Shown here: one piece after another, positions 50,442 through 59,983 of the stretch
Position numbering within the stretch: position 1 is the stretch's first letter
Layout of the letters: each line of letters opens with the position of its first letter
Assembly: GCA_963715895.1 (NCBI GenBank)
Contig: OY970284.1
Span: forward strand, 3,224,001-3,288,000
Origin: JADGNZ01 sp963715895
Lineage (GTDB): Bacteria; Acidobacteriota; Thermoanaerobaculia; Gp7-AA8
Length of the DNA stretch: 64,000 nucleotides
Direction: 5' to 3'
Notes under the pieces: generated by a model
The model's database searches: none
Told to the model about the DNA's origin: nothing
Seen by the model: the letters and a program-made list of their open reading frames with translations, nothing else
Made by a program: the position numbers and the translations under genes

Positions 50442-52052
50442 ATGCGTTTCTCCCGCGTGCTCCTTCCCGCAGTTCTCATCCTCGCCGCCACACCCATCGC
50501 CTACGCGGTTCCCCAGCATCGTGAGACCACCACCGTCGAGGTCGTGCAGATCCCCGTTTACGTCACCTCCTCGGGCGCCTCGGTGCGCGGGCTGACGCGT
50601 GACGACTTCAAGTTGCGTGTCAACGGGCGAACGCAGAAGATCGATTACTTCGACGTCGTCGATTTCAGCTCCCTCTCCTCGGAACAGATGAGCGACCCGC
50701 GGCAGCGCCGCCTCTATGTGCTGACCTTCGATCTGGCCAACATGTCGATGTTCGCCATCGCTCGCGCCCAACGTGCGGCAGAGGAGTATCTCCTCGCCGC
50801 GCAGCCGAGTGACTCGTTCGCCGTGGCCCTGCTCGATCACGACGACCAGATCAAGTTCATCGTCCCGTTCACGCGCGACCGGGCCACCCTGCGGCGTGCG
50901 GTGGCCAGCTTCCGCGTGGCCTCGCCCGGCGATCCGCTCCGGCTGACGCTGGCGACGGGTGAGCGAACGGCGCTGATGAACAACGACGCCTCAGAGCTCA
51001 TGGACCTGCGGCGGATGGGAGCGGGTGTAACCGCGGAGCTCGCGGCCGATTTCGCCCGCCGACACATCGACGATCAATTCGATGCCCTCGGCGATCTGGC
51101 CAAGCGGCTGGCACCGCTGGAGGGCTACAAACATGTCGTCTTCCTCTCGAGGGGATTCGATAGCGGGCTGCTCTGGACCGGCACTTCCAACGTGACGCGC
51201 CCCTTGCCCATCGGGGGACCCCTCGCCGGAGGAGGGCCGCAGCAGGCCAACGCCATCCACGCGCAGCAGGCTAGCCAGTGGCAGGGCTCTTCGAGGTCGG
51301 GCTTTGCATATGCTTCGTGGGAATCAAAGCGCCGGCTGCAGAAGGATTTCGCCACCGCCGGTGTCTTCCTCGACGCCATCGACATCGAAGGAGTGCGCCC
51401 CATCGGTATGGAGGCCAACGATTCGTTGCACTTCCTCGTCGCCGACACCGGAGGCCAGGTAGTCGAGCATCGCAACGATCTCAAGGCCGCAATCCAGCGG
51501 CTCACCGATTCGCAGCAGGTGGTCTACGTCCTCGGCTTCCACGCCGCGGATACGGGACGGAAGCAGAACGACATCTCCGTCCATGTCGACGGCGCGCCGC
51601 GCGGCTCCTACGTCTCCTACCGCGAGTCCTACACGACGATTGCGGACAAGCCGTCGACGCTCGATGGAATCCGCCTCGCCGACATCGTGACCAACGACAT
51701 CCCGCAGAACGGAATCACGATGACGGCCACGGTAACCACCGCCCCGAAGACGGCCGCGGTGAGCGTTACGTTGCCTGGCCAGGAGTTGCTAGCGATCGCG
51801 GGCAATGAAGGGAACGTGAAGGGCGAGGCTCTGCTTTACATCTTCCAGGGACAGACCTCGGTTTCGTTCGCGCGGAAAGGGATCGACGTCGATGTGACGC
51901 GCGCACGAACGAGTGCTCTCGACGGAAAGAATGTCGAGATCGCGCAGTCCTTCGATCTGCCGCCGGGAACGTATGCGCTGAAAGTCCTGGTACGCCTCGA
52001 GGGTCACGATACGCTGGCGTTTGCACGAAAAGACTTCACGGTAGGGGAGTAG
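50442..52052 (+). CDS. VWFA-related secreted protein, paralogue 1
   Basis: This 536-aa protein has a signal peptide (VLLPAVLILAATPIAYA). An N-terminal segment (TVEVVQIPVYVTSSGASVRG, LTRDDFKLRVNGR) is typical of the acidobacterial VWFA-related family (TIGR03436-like). A von Willebrand A fold follows (YVLTFDLANMS, then GYKHVVFLSRGFDSG), and a C-terminal beta domain ends LAFARKDFTVG. The start is the ATG preceded by GAGGAGG. It is probably a surface or periplasmic binding protein. A second copy follows 6 bases later. Confidence 0.85.
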   Translation: MRFSRVLLPAVLILAATPIAYAVPQHRETTTVEVVQIPVYVTSSGASVRGLTRDDFKLRVNGRTQKIDYFDVVDFSSLSSEQMSDPRQRRLYVLTFDLANMSMFAIARAQRAAEEYLLAAQPSDSFAVALLDHDDQIKFIVPFTRDRATLRRAVASFRVASPGDPLRLTLATGERTALMNNDASELMDLRRMGAGVTAELAADFARRHIDDQFDALGDLAKRLAPLEGYKHVVFLSRGFDSGLLWTGTSNVTRPLPIGGPLAGGGPQQANAIHAQQASQWQGSSRSGFAYASWESKRRLQKDFATAGVFLDAIDIEGVRPIGMEANDSLHFLVADTGGQVVEHRNDLKAAIQRLTDSQQVVYVLGFHAADTGRKQNDISVHVDGAPRGSYVSYRESYTTIADKPSTLDGIRLADIVTNDIPQNGITMTATVTTAPKTAAVSVTLPGQELLAIAGNEGNVKGEALLYIFQGQTSVSFARKGIDVDVTRARTSALDGKNVEIAQSFDLPPGTYALKVLVRLEGHDTLAFARKDFTVGE

Positions 52053-52058
52053 CCGGCA

Positions 52059-53612
52059 TTGAAAAGAGTGGGAATGGCCCTTCTGGTTGCCTGCGCGTTC
52101 TCGGCGCAGGCACAAGTCCGCGAGAGCATGACCGTCGAGGTCGTGCAGGTTCCGGTGTACGTCACCACGAGCGACGGCAAGCCGATCACCGGGTTGAAGA
52201 AGGATGCCTTCCAGCTCTCCGTCGACGGGCATCCGCAAGCCATCGACTACTTCGACAGCTTTGATTTCGCGGCGGCGACCTCCGATCCGCAGGCGCTCGA
52301 GCGCCCGCGCCGCGAGCGGCGGCTTTATCTTCTGCTGTTCGATCTCACCTTTGCGACGCCGCCGACGATCGCGCGCGCGCAGCATGCGGCGGAACAGGCC
52401 GTTACGCATTCCAATCCCGCTACCGACCTTTTCGCGGTGGCCACCTACTCCTCGAACCGGGGCGTCTTTTTTCTCTCTCCGTTCCTCTCCGACCGTGTTG
52501 CGGTGGCGCGGGCGATCTACACGCTCAAGGCCAGTTCTGCATTGGATCCCCTCGGACTGGCGCTCGCCAGCGCGGAGCGGGCGAAGTTCGTCACGGCGAT
52601 GGAACAGGGGGGCGCGGCCGCGGGCTCGGACGGGGATCTTTCTCCCTTTCTCGGGACCGAGGTGGCCGATATGCTCAAGGGCGGGCAGGCCAATCAGGAC
52701 ATGCAGGCCATGCCGGGAAAGCGGCTGATCGAGTATCAGCTCCAGGGCCTCGGCGAGGCCGCCGCGCGCTTCGGTTTGCTCGAGGGACAGAAGCATCTTC
52801 TCGTCTTCACCGAGGGTTTTGACTCATCGCATCTCACTGACATCAGGACCGAAGTCAAGACCTCGGCGCGGCCGCCGAACCTCGACGCGCATCTTCTCGA
52901 CCTCGTGAAGGAGATGCACGAAACGTTCGTCTCCGCCGGCGTGACGCTCGACAGCGTTGACATCAAAGGGGTCCGTCACACCTTTGACAGCCTCGAAAAC
53001 AACGCCCTTTACATGCTCTCGCGCGGCACCGGCGGACGGGTCATCGTCAATCGCAACGACATCGTCGCCGCGGTCGACACCCTGGTCCAGGCCCAGCGGG
53101 TGGTGTACGTGCTCGGATTCCGCCAGGGAGAGCGCAAACAAGGCCGCATCTCGGTCCACGTGAACGGCCTGCCGCGCGGCGCGGAGGTGTCGTTCCGCGA
53201 AGGTTTCGGATATACGCCGCAGAAGACCACCGACCTCGATGCCCTGCAGCTTGCCGACATCCTTCTCAACGACGTGCCGCAGGCCGGCGTATCGCTGACC
53301 GGCGGAGTGAGGATATCCGAGGGCCAGGCGGAAGTGGCCGTGAGCTTTGGCCGCGCCGAGGTCGTGCCCCAGCTCGTCGATCCATCGCCCAGCGTCGAGC
53401 TCCTCTTCTACATTTTCGACGAGCACGGCGCCGCGGTGGGATTCAAAGCCAAGCGCATCAATCTAAGCGGCAAAGCGCGCGTGAACACCGGCTACCTGAC
53501 GCTGAACGAACCGTTCGCCCTGCCGAAAGGAAAGTACACCTCGAAAGTGCTCCTGCGGATCTCCGGCACCCGCTCGATGGGTTTCGTCCGGCGCGACTTC
53601 ACCGTTGATTGA
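52059..53612 (+). CDS. VWFA-related secreted protein, paralogue 2
   Basis: This 517-aa protein is of the same family: signal MALLVACAFSAQAQ, TVEVVQVPVYVTTSDGKPITG, LYLLLFDLTFATPP, GQKHLLVFTEGFDSS and the final MGFVRRDFTVD. The start is a TTG. Conserved blocks at matching positions (YVLGF, LADI.NDVPQ.G) show a tandem duplication with considerable divergence. Confidence 0.85.
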   Translation: MKRVGMALLVACAFSAQAQVRESMTVEVVQVPVYVTTSDGKPITGLKKDAFQLSVDGHPQAIDYFDSFDFAAATSDPQALERPRRERRLYLLLFDLTFATPPTIARAQHAAEQAVTHSNPATDLFAVATYSSNRGVFFLSPFLSDRVAVARAIYTLKASSALDPLGLALASAERAKFVTAMEQGGAAAGSDGDLSPFLGTEVADMLKGGQANQDMQAMPGKRLIEYQLQGLGEAAARFGLLEGQKHLLVFTEGFDSSHLTDIRTEVKTSARPPNLDAHLLDLVKEMHETFVSAGVTLDSVDIKGVRHTFDSLENNALYMLSRGTGGRVIVNRNDIVAAVDTLVQAQRVVYVLGFRQGERKQGRISVHVNGLPRGAEVSFREGFGYTPQKTTDLDALQLADILLNDVPQAGVSLTGGVRISEGQAEVAVSFGRAEVVPQLVDPSPSVELLFYIFDEHGAAVGFKAKRINLSGKARVNTGYLTLNEPFALPKGKYTSKVLLRISGTRSMGFVRRDFTVD

Positions 53613-53630
53613 ATCCAGGTGGGATAACGT

Positions 53631-53733
53631 GGTCGCGGGGTCTCGCGGTTACGCGGTCTCGGGGTGTCCGGTTCCACACGCCGCCGTTGCAAGCGAACCC
53701 CGCGAGACCGCGTAACCGCGAGACTCCGCAACC
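53631..53733. repeat. Palindromic intergenic repeat (family E)
   Basis: The arms gcggggtctcgcggttacgc and gcgtaaccgcgagactccgc, with additional matching bases outside, enclose a ~30-base centre. The element sits between the convergent VWFA and DUF6599 genes. Confidence 0.85.
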
Positions 53734-53736
53734 GCT

Positions 53737-54870
53737 CTATCGCCTCCTCATCCACGGCGCCGTCGACGTGTTCTTGTCATTCCCGTTCTCGGTTTTCTGA
53801 TCCGCGGTGACCAATTGCTTGCGGATCGTGCCGAGGATGCGCTGGTCAGCGGCGGTGGAGAGGTCGAGGAGATGCTGGCGTTCGTGGAAGCCGTTGAAGG
53901 CCACGATGAAGCGGTCGATGCGGAAGGCCACCACGCGCCCTAGGAATTGGTCCTCGGCGGTGAAGTTGTCCTCGCCGAGGTTCGGGATCGGATCGAGCAG
54001 CTTGCCGTTGTGCAGGTAGAGACCCTTGTACTGATCGAGGATGTTCTCCGCGGCCTGCTTGTTGGCCGCGGGGATGACGATCCCTTCCACGACGTCGTTG
54101 TCGACGTTGAACGTGGCCTGAAACGAATTGCCGAGGAACGACTGGCCGAAGGCCGAGTCGGCCGAATAGCGCTCGCTGCCGGTCACGCGATGGCCGTCCG
54201 GCAGAAAGGCGAAGACCGCCGGCTTGCTCGGTGCCGGCGGCATGCGGTCGGAAACGAATCGGGCCAGGCGCAGAACGGCGTCGCCTTCTCCCGCGCCGGT
54301 GATCCGGACGTAGAACGGGCCGCGCCAGACGTGAACCGAGTGCGCTTTCGCGAACGATTCGTTGGGGATGTCGAGAAAATGGACGTTGCCGCTTTTCTGC
54401 TGCGAGTAGGCGCCGAACGCTTTCACGAAGTCGGGGAAGCGGAAGATCTCGACAGTGGCGAAGCCGGCGCCGGCCGGCGTGCTGTATTTGCCGATCGTCA
54501 GATCGAGGGTCTCGTATCGGGCGAACCGCGGCGCCTCGATCGTGCCGAGGTATGTGTTCAGGTGATCGCCGGGGATGACGATGGGGTCTTCGTCGAGACG
54601 CCAGATCTTCGCTTCTTGCCGCCTCGGCAGGAACTGGAGGCTCGGCGAATCGATGGTGGCGAAGTTGACCTCATTGCGTGGCGGCGGCGCGATCCGCACC
54701 TGCGCCGGCCGGCGTGCTTCGCAGGAGGCCAGGAGGCCGGCGATCAGGAGCGCGAGAGCGATTCCAGGAAGGCGATCGTAACGCGCACCCCGGCGCCGGT
54801 GGCCCCGCGCGCCTCGCGCGCTGTTTCGTGCTCCGCGTATGCCGTGCCGGCGATGTCGAGATGCGCCCAC
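53737..54870 (-). CDS. DUF6599-like lipoprotein
   Basis: The protein has an N-terminal hydrophobic stretch with a lipobox (ALALLIAGLLASC) and a mature part of about 330 residues. It contains HLNTYLGTIEAPRFARYETL, FATVEIFRFPDFVKAFGAYS and VWRGPFYVRITGAG, resembling DUF6599 proteins. The start is unresolved: the frame runs back into pepA, and the only good codon is a GTG at 54870, which would give an unusually long Arg-rich leader. A non-standard start nearer 54780 is more plausible. It overlaps and probably follows pepA in one transcript. Confidence 0.65.
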   Translation of the reverse strand: MGASRHRRHGIRGARNSARGARGHRRRGARYDRLPGIALALLIAGLLASCEARRPAQVRIAPPPRNEVNFATIDSPSLQFLPRRQEAKIWRLDEDPIVIPGDHLNTYLGTIEAPRFARYETLDLTIGKYSTPAGAGFATVEIFRFPDFVKAFGAYSQQKSGNVHFLDIPNESFAKAHSVHVWRGPFYVRITGAGEGDAVLRLARFVSDRMPPAPSKPAVFAFLPDGHRVTGSERYSADSAFGQSFLGNSFQATFNVDNDVVEGIVIPAANKQAAENILDQYKGLYLHNGKLLDPIPNLGEDNFTAEDQFLGRVVAFRIDRFIVAFNGFHERQHLLDLSTAADQRILGTIRKQLVTADQKTENGNDKNTSTAPWMRRR

Positions 54871-56204
54871 GATGGACAATTGACGAACTCCTTCAGAAAC
54901 ACTGCCGCGGTCGTTGCCCCGCCCCACCGGCCACCCGAGTTTTTCATGTCCGCCCACTCGCTGCGGATCAATTCCTTGTAATCGTCCCACTCGGGCAGTC
55001 TCCAGAGGCGCTCACCGACGCGCTCCCCACACGCAATCAACTTCTGAGCCAGCTCGTCATTGTTCGAGAAAAGACCGGTGGCCTCGCTGGCCAGCGCCAC
55101 CACGCAGGCGCCGGTGAGCGTGGCGTAGTCGAGGATGTGGTCCGGCTTCAATTCCGATGCGTAGTGCAAGGCGTCGCTGAGGATCATGCGCCCCTCGGCG
55201 TCGGTATTGACGATCTCGACGGTCTTGCCGCTCATGGTGGTGATGATGTCGCCCGGTTTGTAGGCGCTGCCGCTGGGAAGGTTGTCGGTCGAGGCGATGA
55301 TGCCGGTCACCCGCACCGGAAGGGCCAGCATGGCCGCCGCCTGGACCGTGCCGATGACCGCGGCGGCTCCGCACATGTCGAACTTCATCTCCTCCATCTT
55401 CTCGGATGGCTTGATGGAGATGCCGCCGGAGTCGAAGGTGATGCCCTTGCCGACCAGGGCCACGTGCGTCTTCGCCTTGCGCGGGGAGTATTCGAGGACG
55501 ATGAAGCGCGGCTCTTCGGCGGAGCCGCGGTTGACGGCCAGGAGGCCGCCCATCTTCATCTTCTCGATCTCGCGCCGGCCGTAGACGGTGCACTTGATGC
55601 CGGTCTGCCTGGCCACCTCTTCGGCGCGCTGGCCGATGAACGTCGGAGTGGCCAGGTTGCCCGGGGCGTTGCCGAGGTCGCGCACCGTGCGGATGCCGGC
55701 AGCGATGGCCTTCGCTTCGTCGTCGAGCTGTTTGACGTGTTTGGCGTCGATGCCGGGAGGAGGGACGAGCGAGGCGCTGATCGGCAGCGACTTGTCCTCC
55801 TTCTTCGTGATGTAGATGTCGTACTTGTAGTCGGATGCGGCCAGGGCGTCGGCGGCCACGCGCGCGGTCTCTCCGGCGCCGAGCTTCGGCAGGGCGTAGG
55901 GGAGAACGACGATGATGTTGCGGTCGCGCTGCTTCTTCGCCATTTTGGCGATGCAGTAGATCGCCGTGCGCAGGCAGCGGATCGTCAGCGCCTCTTCCTT
56001 GCCGATACCGACGAGGGTGATCTTCTTCGGCTCGCCGGCCACTGTGGTCAGCGTCTCTTCCGCGCGCCCGGTGAAGCCCGCCGCGGTGATAGCCTGCATC
56101 GCCTTCCCCGCCAACTCGACATCCGGCTTGCTACCCTCGGCGATGAGTACAAAAAGGTGGTCCGCTTTCGCGACCTTCGGTTCACGAGTAATAGTGACGT
56201 CCAT
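54744..56204 (-). CDS. pepA: Leucyl aminopeptidase (M17)
   Basis: This 486-aa cytoplasmic aminopeptidase has the metal and active-site sequences VALVGKGITFDSGGISIKP, KFDMCGAAAVIGT and the family signature NTDAEGRMILSDAL. The N-terminal domain is of the M17 macro-like type. It removes N-terminal residues from peptides using two metal ions. Length is standard. A palindromic repeat lies just upstream of its start. Confidence 0.93.
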   Translation of the reverse strand: MDVTITREPKVAKADHLFVLIAEGSKPDVELAGKAMQAITAAGFTGRAEETLTTVAGEPKKITLVGIGKEEALTIRCLRTAIYCIAKMAKKQRDRNIIVVLPYALPKLGAGETARVAADALAASDYKYDIYITKKEDKSLPISASLVPPPGIDAKHVKQLDDEAKAIAAGIRTVRDLGNAPGNLATPTFIGQRAEEVARQTGIKCTVYGRREIEKMKMGGLLAVNRGSAEEPRFIVLEYSPRKAKTHVALVGKGITFDSGGISIKPSEKMEEMKFDMCGAAAVIGTVQAAAMLALPVRVTGIIASTDNLPSGSAYKPGDIITTMSGKTVEIVNTDAEGRMILSDALHYASELKPDHILDYATLTGACVVALASEATGLFSNNDELAQKLIACGERVGERLWRLPEWDDYKELIRSEWADMKNSGGRWGGATTAAVFLKEFVNCPSWAHLDIAGTAYAEHETAREARGATGAGVRVTIAFLESLSRS

Positions 56205-56240
56205 ATTGGAGGGGATTGTACTTGAGGATCACGCGGACAA

Positions 56241-56337
56241 ACGTGGGTCGGACTCTCTAGTCCGACCGGTGCTTGCGCGTCATGTGATGAGCCACAGATC
56301 TCCAAGCGCCGGTCGGACTAGAGAGTCCGACCTACGT
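56241..56337 (-). repeat. Dispersed palindromic repeat, family B copy 2
   Basis: This copy is in reverse orientation to the one at 43557-43666. The shared arms are acgtaggtcggactctctag-type, and the interior blocks gcgcttggagatc and gcgcaagcacc also match. It lies in the divergent pepA / regulator gap. Confidence 0.9.
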
Positions 56338-56423
56338 TTTGGCTTCACGAGCCGCTCCCCCGAGGATACCGGCGTGCGTCCCCCATACAATTGGCCGCAC
56401 TCATGCACAAGCGAGGTAACTGA

Positions 56424-57827
56424 ATGGCGTTTCGAATTCTGGTCATCGACGACGAAACCGCTATCCGGGAAGCGATCCGGATGACGCTGGAGTACGAGGG
56501 ATACCGCATCGACGAGGCGCGGTCCGGACAGGATGGGATCGAAAAAGCGACCCGGACAGCAGCTCCGTACGACGCCATCCTCCTCGACATCAAGATGCCG
56601 GTGCTGGACGGGATCGAGGTCCTCGAAAATTTAAAGGAACAGCGTGTGCCCTCGCCGGTGATCATGGTGTCCGGTCATGGCGACATCTCCACGGCCGTGG
56701 AGTGCACCAAGCGCGGCGCCTTCGACTTCCTGGAGAAGCCGCTCAACCGCGACAAGCTCCTCCTCTCGGTCCGCAACGCCGTCCGGCAGCAGAAGCTGGA
56801 GGAAGAGGTCGGGGAGCTGCGCGAGCGTGAGGCCCGCGACTACCAGCTCGTCGGCGACGCCCCGGCCATGAAGGAGTTGAAGACGCAGATGGAGCTGGCC
56901 GCGCCGACGAAGGCGACGGTGCTGATCACGGGAGAGTCGGGCACGGGGAAGGAGCTTGTGGCGCGCGAGATCCACCGCCGCTCGTCACGCGCGGCCATGC
57001 CGTTCATTCAGGTCAATTGCGCCGCCATCCCCGAGGAGCTCATCGAATCGGAACTGTTCGGGCATGAGAAGGGATCGTTCACCGGAGCAGTCAGAAAACA
57101 AACCGGCAAGTTCGTCGCCGCCGACGGAGGGACCATCTTTCTCGACGAGATCGGCGACATGTCGCTGCGCACGCAGGCCAAGGTTCTGCGCGTGCTGCAG
57201 GAGGGGGAAGTCGAGCCGGTCGGCTCGGCCACGGTCATCAAGGTCGACGTGCGCGTCATCGCCGCGACGAACAAGGAGCTGACCGAAGAGATCCGCACCG
57301 GCCGTTTTCGCGAGGATCTGTTCTATCGCCTGAACGTCATCCCGGTGCGCACGCCGCCGCTGCGCGAACGGAAGGACGACATCCCACTCCTGGCGCAGCA
57401 CTTCGCCACGATGTTCTCCGAGCAGTACAACCGGCATGCGAAGACGTTCACACAATCGGCGGTGCGAGCGATGCAGGACGCCTCGTGGCGCGGCAACGTG
57501 CGCGAGCTGCGCAACATGATCGAGCGGCTCGTGATCATGGTGCCGGCCGATTCGATCGACATCTCCGACCTTCCGGCGGAGTTCTTTCGCGCCGCCGCCG
57601 ACATCATCTCCTCGGCCATGCGCCTGTCGACGCTGCAGGACTTCAAGGACGAAGCCGAGAAGGCCTTCATCCTGGCCAAGCTGCGCGAGAACGGATGGAA
57701 CGTCTCCAAGACCGCCGAGGCCATCGATACGCCGCGCTCGAACCTGTACAAGAAGATCGAGCAATACAACATCAAGCGCGAGGGCGGCGGCGCCATGATC
57801 GCCGCCGAAGGCGCGGATGGAGCGTGA
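56424..57827 (+). CDS. Sigma-54-dependent response regulator (NtrC/AtoC class)
   Basis: This 467-aa regulator has a receiver domain (1-120, phospho-acceptor Asp55 in ILLDIKMPVLDG, Lys at LEKPL). The AAA+ domain has Walker A GESGTGKE (170-177), the sigma-54 contact loop GSFTGA (217-222, Ser in place of the usual Ala) and R-finger regions. A C-terminal Fis-type HTH (GWNVSKTAEAIDTPRSNLYKKI) completes it. It would activate sigma-54 promoters on phosphorylation. No histidine kinase is adjacent, so it is an orphan regulator here. MurI overlaps its end. Confidence 0.93.
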   Translation: MAFRILVIDDETAIREAIRMTLEYEGYRIDEARSGQDGIEKATRTAAPYDAILLDIKMPVLDGIEVLENLKEQRVPSPVIMVSGHGDISTAVECTKRGAFDFLEKPLNRDKLLLSVRNAVRQQKLEEEVGELREREARDYQLVGDAPAMKELKTQMELAAPTKATVLITGESGTGKELVAREIHRRSSRAAMPFIQVNCAAIPEELIESELFGHEKGSFTGAVRKQTGKFVAADGGTIFLDEIGDMSLRTQAKVLRVLQEGEVEPVGSATVIKVDVRVIAATNKELTEEIRTGRFREDLFYRLNVIPVRTPPLRERKDDIPLLAQHFATMFSEQYNRHAKTFTQSAVRAMQDASWRGNVRELRNMIERLVIMVPADSIDISDLPAEFFRAAADIISSAMRLSTLQDFKDEAEKAFILAKLRENGWNVSKTAEAIDTPRSNLYKKIEQYNIKREGGGAMIAAEGADGA

Positions 57828-58602
57828 CCCGGCGCCCATCGGCGTCTTCGATTCGGGCGTCGGCGGACTGACGGTCTTTCGCGAGATCGCCCGCGCCCTT
57901 CCCCATCACTCCCTGATCTACCTCGGCGATTCCGCCCGCGTGCCGTACGGGACCAAGTCGGCCGAGACGGTGACGCGCTACTCGCTGCAGGCGGCCGCGC
58001 ATCTTCTCGACCGCGGCATCGGCATGCTGGTCGTGGCCTGCAACACCGCCACGGCGGCGGCGCTCCCGTCTCTAAAGGAGCTGCTGCCGATCCCGGTCAT
58101 CGGCGTCGTCGAACCGGGGGCGCGGGCGGCGGTGGCGCGGACGCGCGGACGCGTCGGCGTCATCGCCACCGAAGGGACGGTCCGTTCCAAGGCATACACA
58201 CGCGCGATCCACACGCTGGATGCGAAGATCGAAGTGATCGAATCCGCCGCGCCGCTCTTCGTCTCACTGGCCGAGGAGGGATGGGCCAATACGCACGTCG
58301 CCCGCGAGGTGGCCGAGATCTACCTCGAGCCGCTGCTCGACGCCGGCATCGACACGCTCGTCCTCGGATGCACGCACTACCCGATCCTGCGCGGCACGAT
58401 CGAGCAGGTGGTGGGGGAGGGGGTCTCGATCGTCGACAGCGCCGAGACCACCGCGGCGTATGTACTGGCCTCGGTGGGGGCAAGGTCGACCGGCGCTGCG
58501 AAGCACACGTTTCTCGTCACCGACGCCGAGGAGCGGTTCCGCCGGATCGCCGGCGAGTTTCTGGAGAGAGAGATCGAGCACCTGGAGCTGGTGAGCCTGT
58601 GA
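57817..58602 (+). CDS. murI: Glutamate racemase
   Basis: This 261-aa cofactor-independent racemase opens with PIGVFDSGVGGLTVFREI. It has the catalytic Cys75 in VVACNTATAAALPSL and Cys185 in VLGCTHYPIL. It supplies D-glutamate for peptidoglycan. The ATG overlaps the regulator's last codons. The enzyme is complete. Confidence 0.93.
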   Translation: MERDPAPIGVFDSGVGGLTVFREIARALPHHSLIYLGDSARVPYGTKSAETVTRYSLQAAAHLLDRGIGMLVVACNTATAAALPSLKELLPIPVIGVVEPGARAAVARTRGRVGVIATEGTVRSKAYTRAIHTLDAKIEVIESAAPLFVSLAEEGWANTHVAREVAEIYLEPLLDAGIDTLVLGCTHYPILRGTIEQVVGEGVSIVDSAETTAAYVLASVGARSTGAAKHTFLVTDAEERFRRIAGEFLEREIEHLELVSL

Positions 58603-58804
58603 AGGTTGCGCGGCGGAGGTGGTTTGATCTGTTCGCAGATGAGTGCCGCGTCGCTCGCAAGACAAAGGCCTGCCGCGTGCCGGAGGACCGCCCCTTTTCC
58701 GCGTATCATTCAGGAGATCGGCGTGGAAGCAGCGGATGTCGCGGAAATCATCGTTAGGGCGCATTTCTCACACTCTCACGTAAATCGTCGGCACTCTGTT
58801 ACCC

Positions 58805-59030
58805 CGTCGAGGGCCTTCTCCCCCGCGGTTTCTTGCGGGGGAGAAGGTGCCGACAGGCGGATGAGGGGGCGCTCGCGCGTGCGTTATTCGCGGGCGACTC
58901 GTGCTTTCAAGCGGCCCTTGGGGACAACGATGCAAGATCATTTCTGACGCGTATGCGCCTCCCTCATCCGCCTGTCGGCACCTTCTCCCCCCGCAAAAAA
59001 CCGCGGGGGGAGAAGGCCCTCGGCGAAGGG
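58805..59030. repeat. Palindromic intergenic repeat (family F)
   Basis: The left arm (about 58805-58868) contains gagggccttctcccccgcgg, gggggagaaggtgccgacag and gcggatgaggg. The right arm carries the complement (ccctcatccgcctgtcggca, then ccttctccccccgc). Each arm has its own small hairpin. It fills most of the murI-GNAT gap. The murI-GNAT interval (58603-59078) otherwise shows no convincing gene. Confidence 0.85.
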
Positions 59031-59078
59031 GCGTGGCAAGAAACGAAGCAGTGCTGTGAGAAATGCAGGTTAGAGCGC

Positions 59079-59675
59079 ATGAACCCGACCAATCCCTCAC
59101 GACGCCCGCTATTCGAGGCCGAGGTGTACGAAGCTGTAGAGCTGGCCGAAGAAGATCTGCCGGCCCTTCAGGCCTTCTTCGACGGCAACCCCGAGTACTT
59201 CCTGGCGGTGACGGGAGCGCCGCCTCGGCCCGATGAGGCAAAGCAGGAGCTCGAGTGCCGGCCGCCTCCCGGCTTGCCATACGAGAAGGTGTACGTCCTC
59301 GGCTTTCTCGACTCCGGCGATCAGATGGTGGCCATGGCCTCCGTGATGACCGATCTTCTGGCACCCGGCGTGTGGCACATCAGCCTTTTCCTCGTTGCCT
59401 CGGCGCTTCACGGCACAGGCCTGGCCGCGCTGTTGTACGGGCGTCTCGAGACGTGGGCGAAGGACGAAGGGGCGTCCTGGCTTCGCCTGGGTGTCGTGGC
59501 CGGCAACCGGAAGGCCGAACGCTTCTGGGAGAAGGCCGGCTACAGGGATGTCAGACGCCTCGAGGAGCAGCTCGGCAGCATGACCCGCACAATGCGTCTG
59601 ATGGTCAAATCACTCGGAGGCTCGGATATCGAGGAGTACTTGCGCGAAGTTCCCCGCGATCGGCCGAAGTCCTAG
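59079..59675 (+). CDS. GNAT family N-acetyltransferase
   Basis: This 198-aa acetyltransferase has the acyl-CoA-binding region HISLFLVASALHGTGLAALLYGRLETWAK and a C-terminal LGVVAGNRKAERFWEKAGYRDV. The substrate is unknown. The ATG at 59079 is the first codon compatible with the domain start; the long upstream open frame is repeat sequence. Confidence 0.85.
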   Translation: MNPTNPSRRPLFEAEVYEAVELAEEDLPALQAFFDGNPEYFLAVTGAPPRPDEAKQELECRPPPGLPYEKVYVLGFLDSGDQMVAMASVMTDLLAPGVWHISLFLVASALHGTGLAALLYGRLETWAKDEGASWLRLGVVAGNRKAERFWEKAGYRDVRRLEEQLGSMTRTMRLMVKSLGGSDIEEYLREVPRDRPKS

Positions 59676-59720
59676 TGTCGCTTCAATATTGAAACGGACG
59701 TCAAAGAGCCTTTCAATTCA

Positions 59721-59912
59721 CTGTCATCCTGAGGCGGCGGCAGCCCCGGAGGGGCAGAGCGCGCCGAAGGACCCCCAGCCTGAAACCCGGACAGGGCGTG
59801 GGAACGTCGACTACTCCGCCTCCCAACCGGGATACAACTTGGGGGTCCTTCGACCGTCCTGCGCCGCGTAATCGCTCCGCGATTACGCGGCTCCGGCGGC
59901 TCAGGATGACAG
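59721..59912 (-). repeat. Dispersed palindromic repeat, family A copy 2
   Basis: This is an inverted copy of the element at 7870-8065, 192 bp long. Here the terminal inverted repeat extends to a perfect 21-base match beginning tcaattcactgtcatcctga. The interior blocks gacggtcgaaggaccccc and ttgtatcccggttggg match copy 1 when reversed. Confidence 0.92.
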
Positions 59913-59983
59913 TGAATTGAGAGGCGCCTAACCTCCGATTTCAATCTTGACGAAACACTAGGTCATACGCGTTGCCGCCGAGG

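Noticed and set aside
58599..58757. Short frame starting at a GTG overlapping the murI stop
   Set aside because: Low-complexity basic peptide running into the repeat region; not protein-like.
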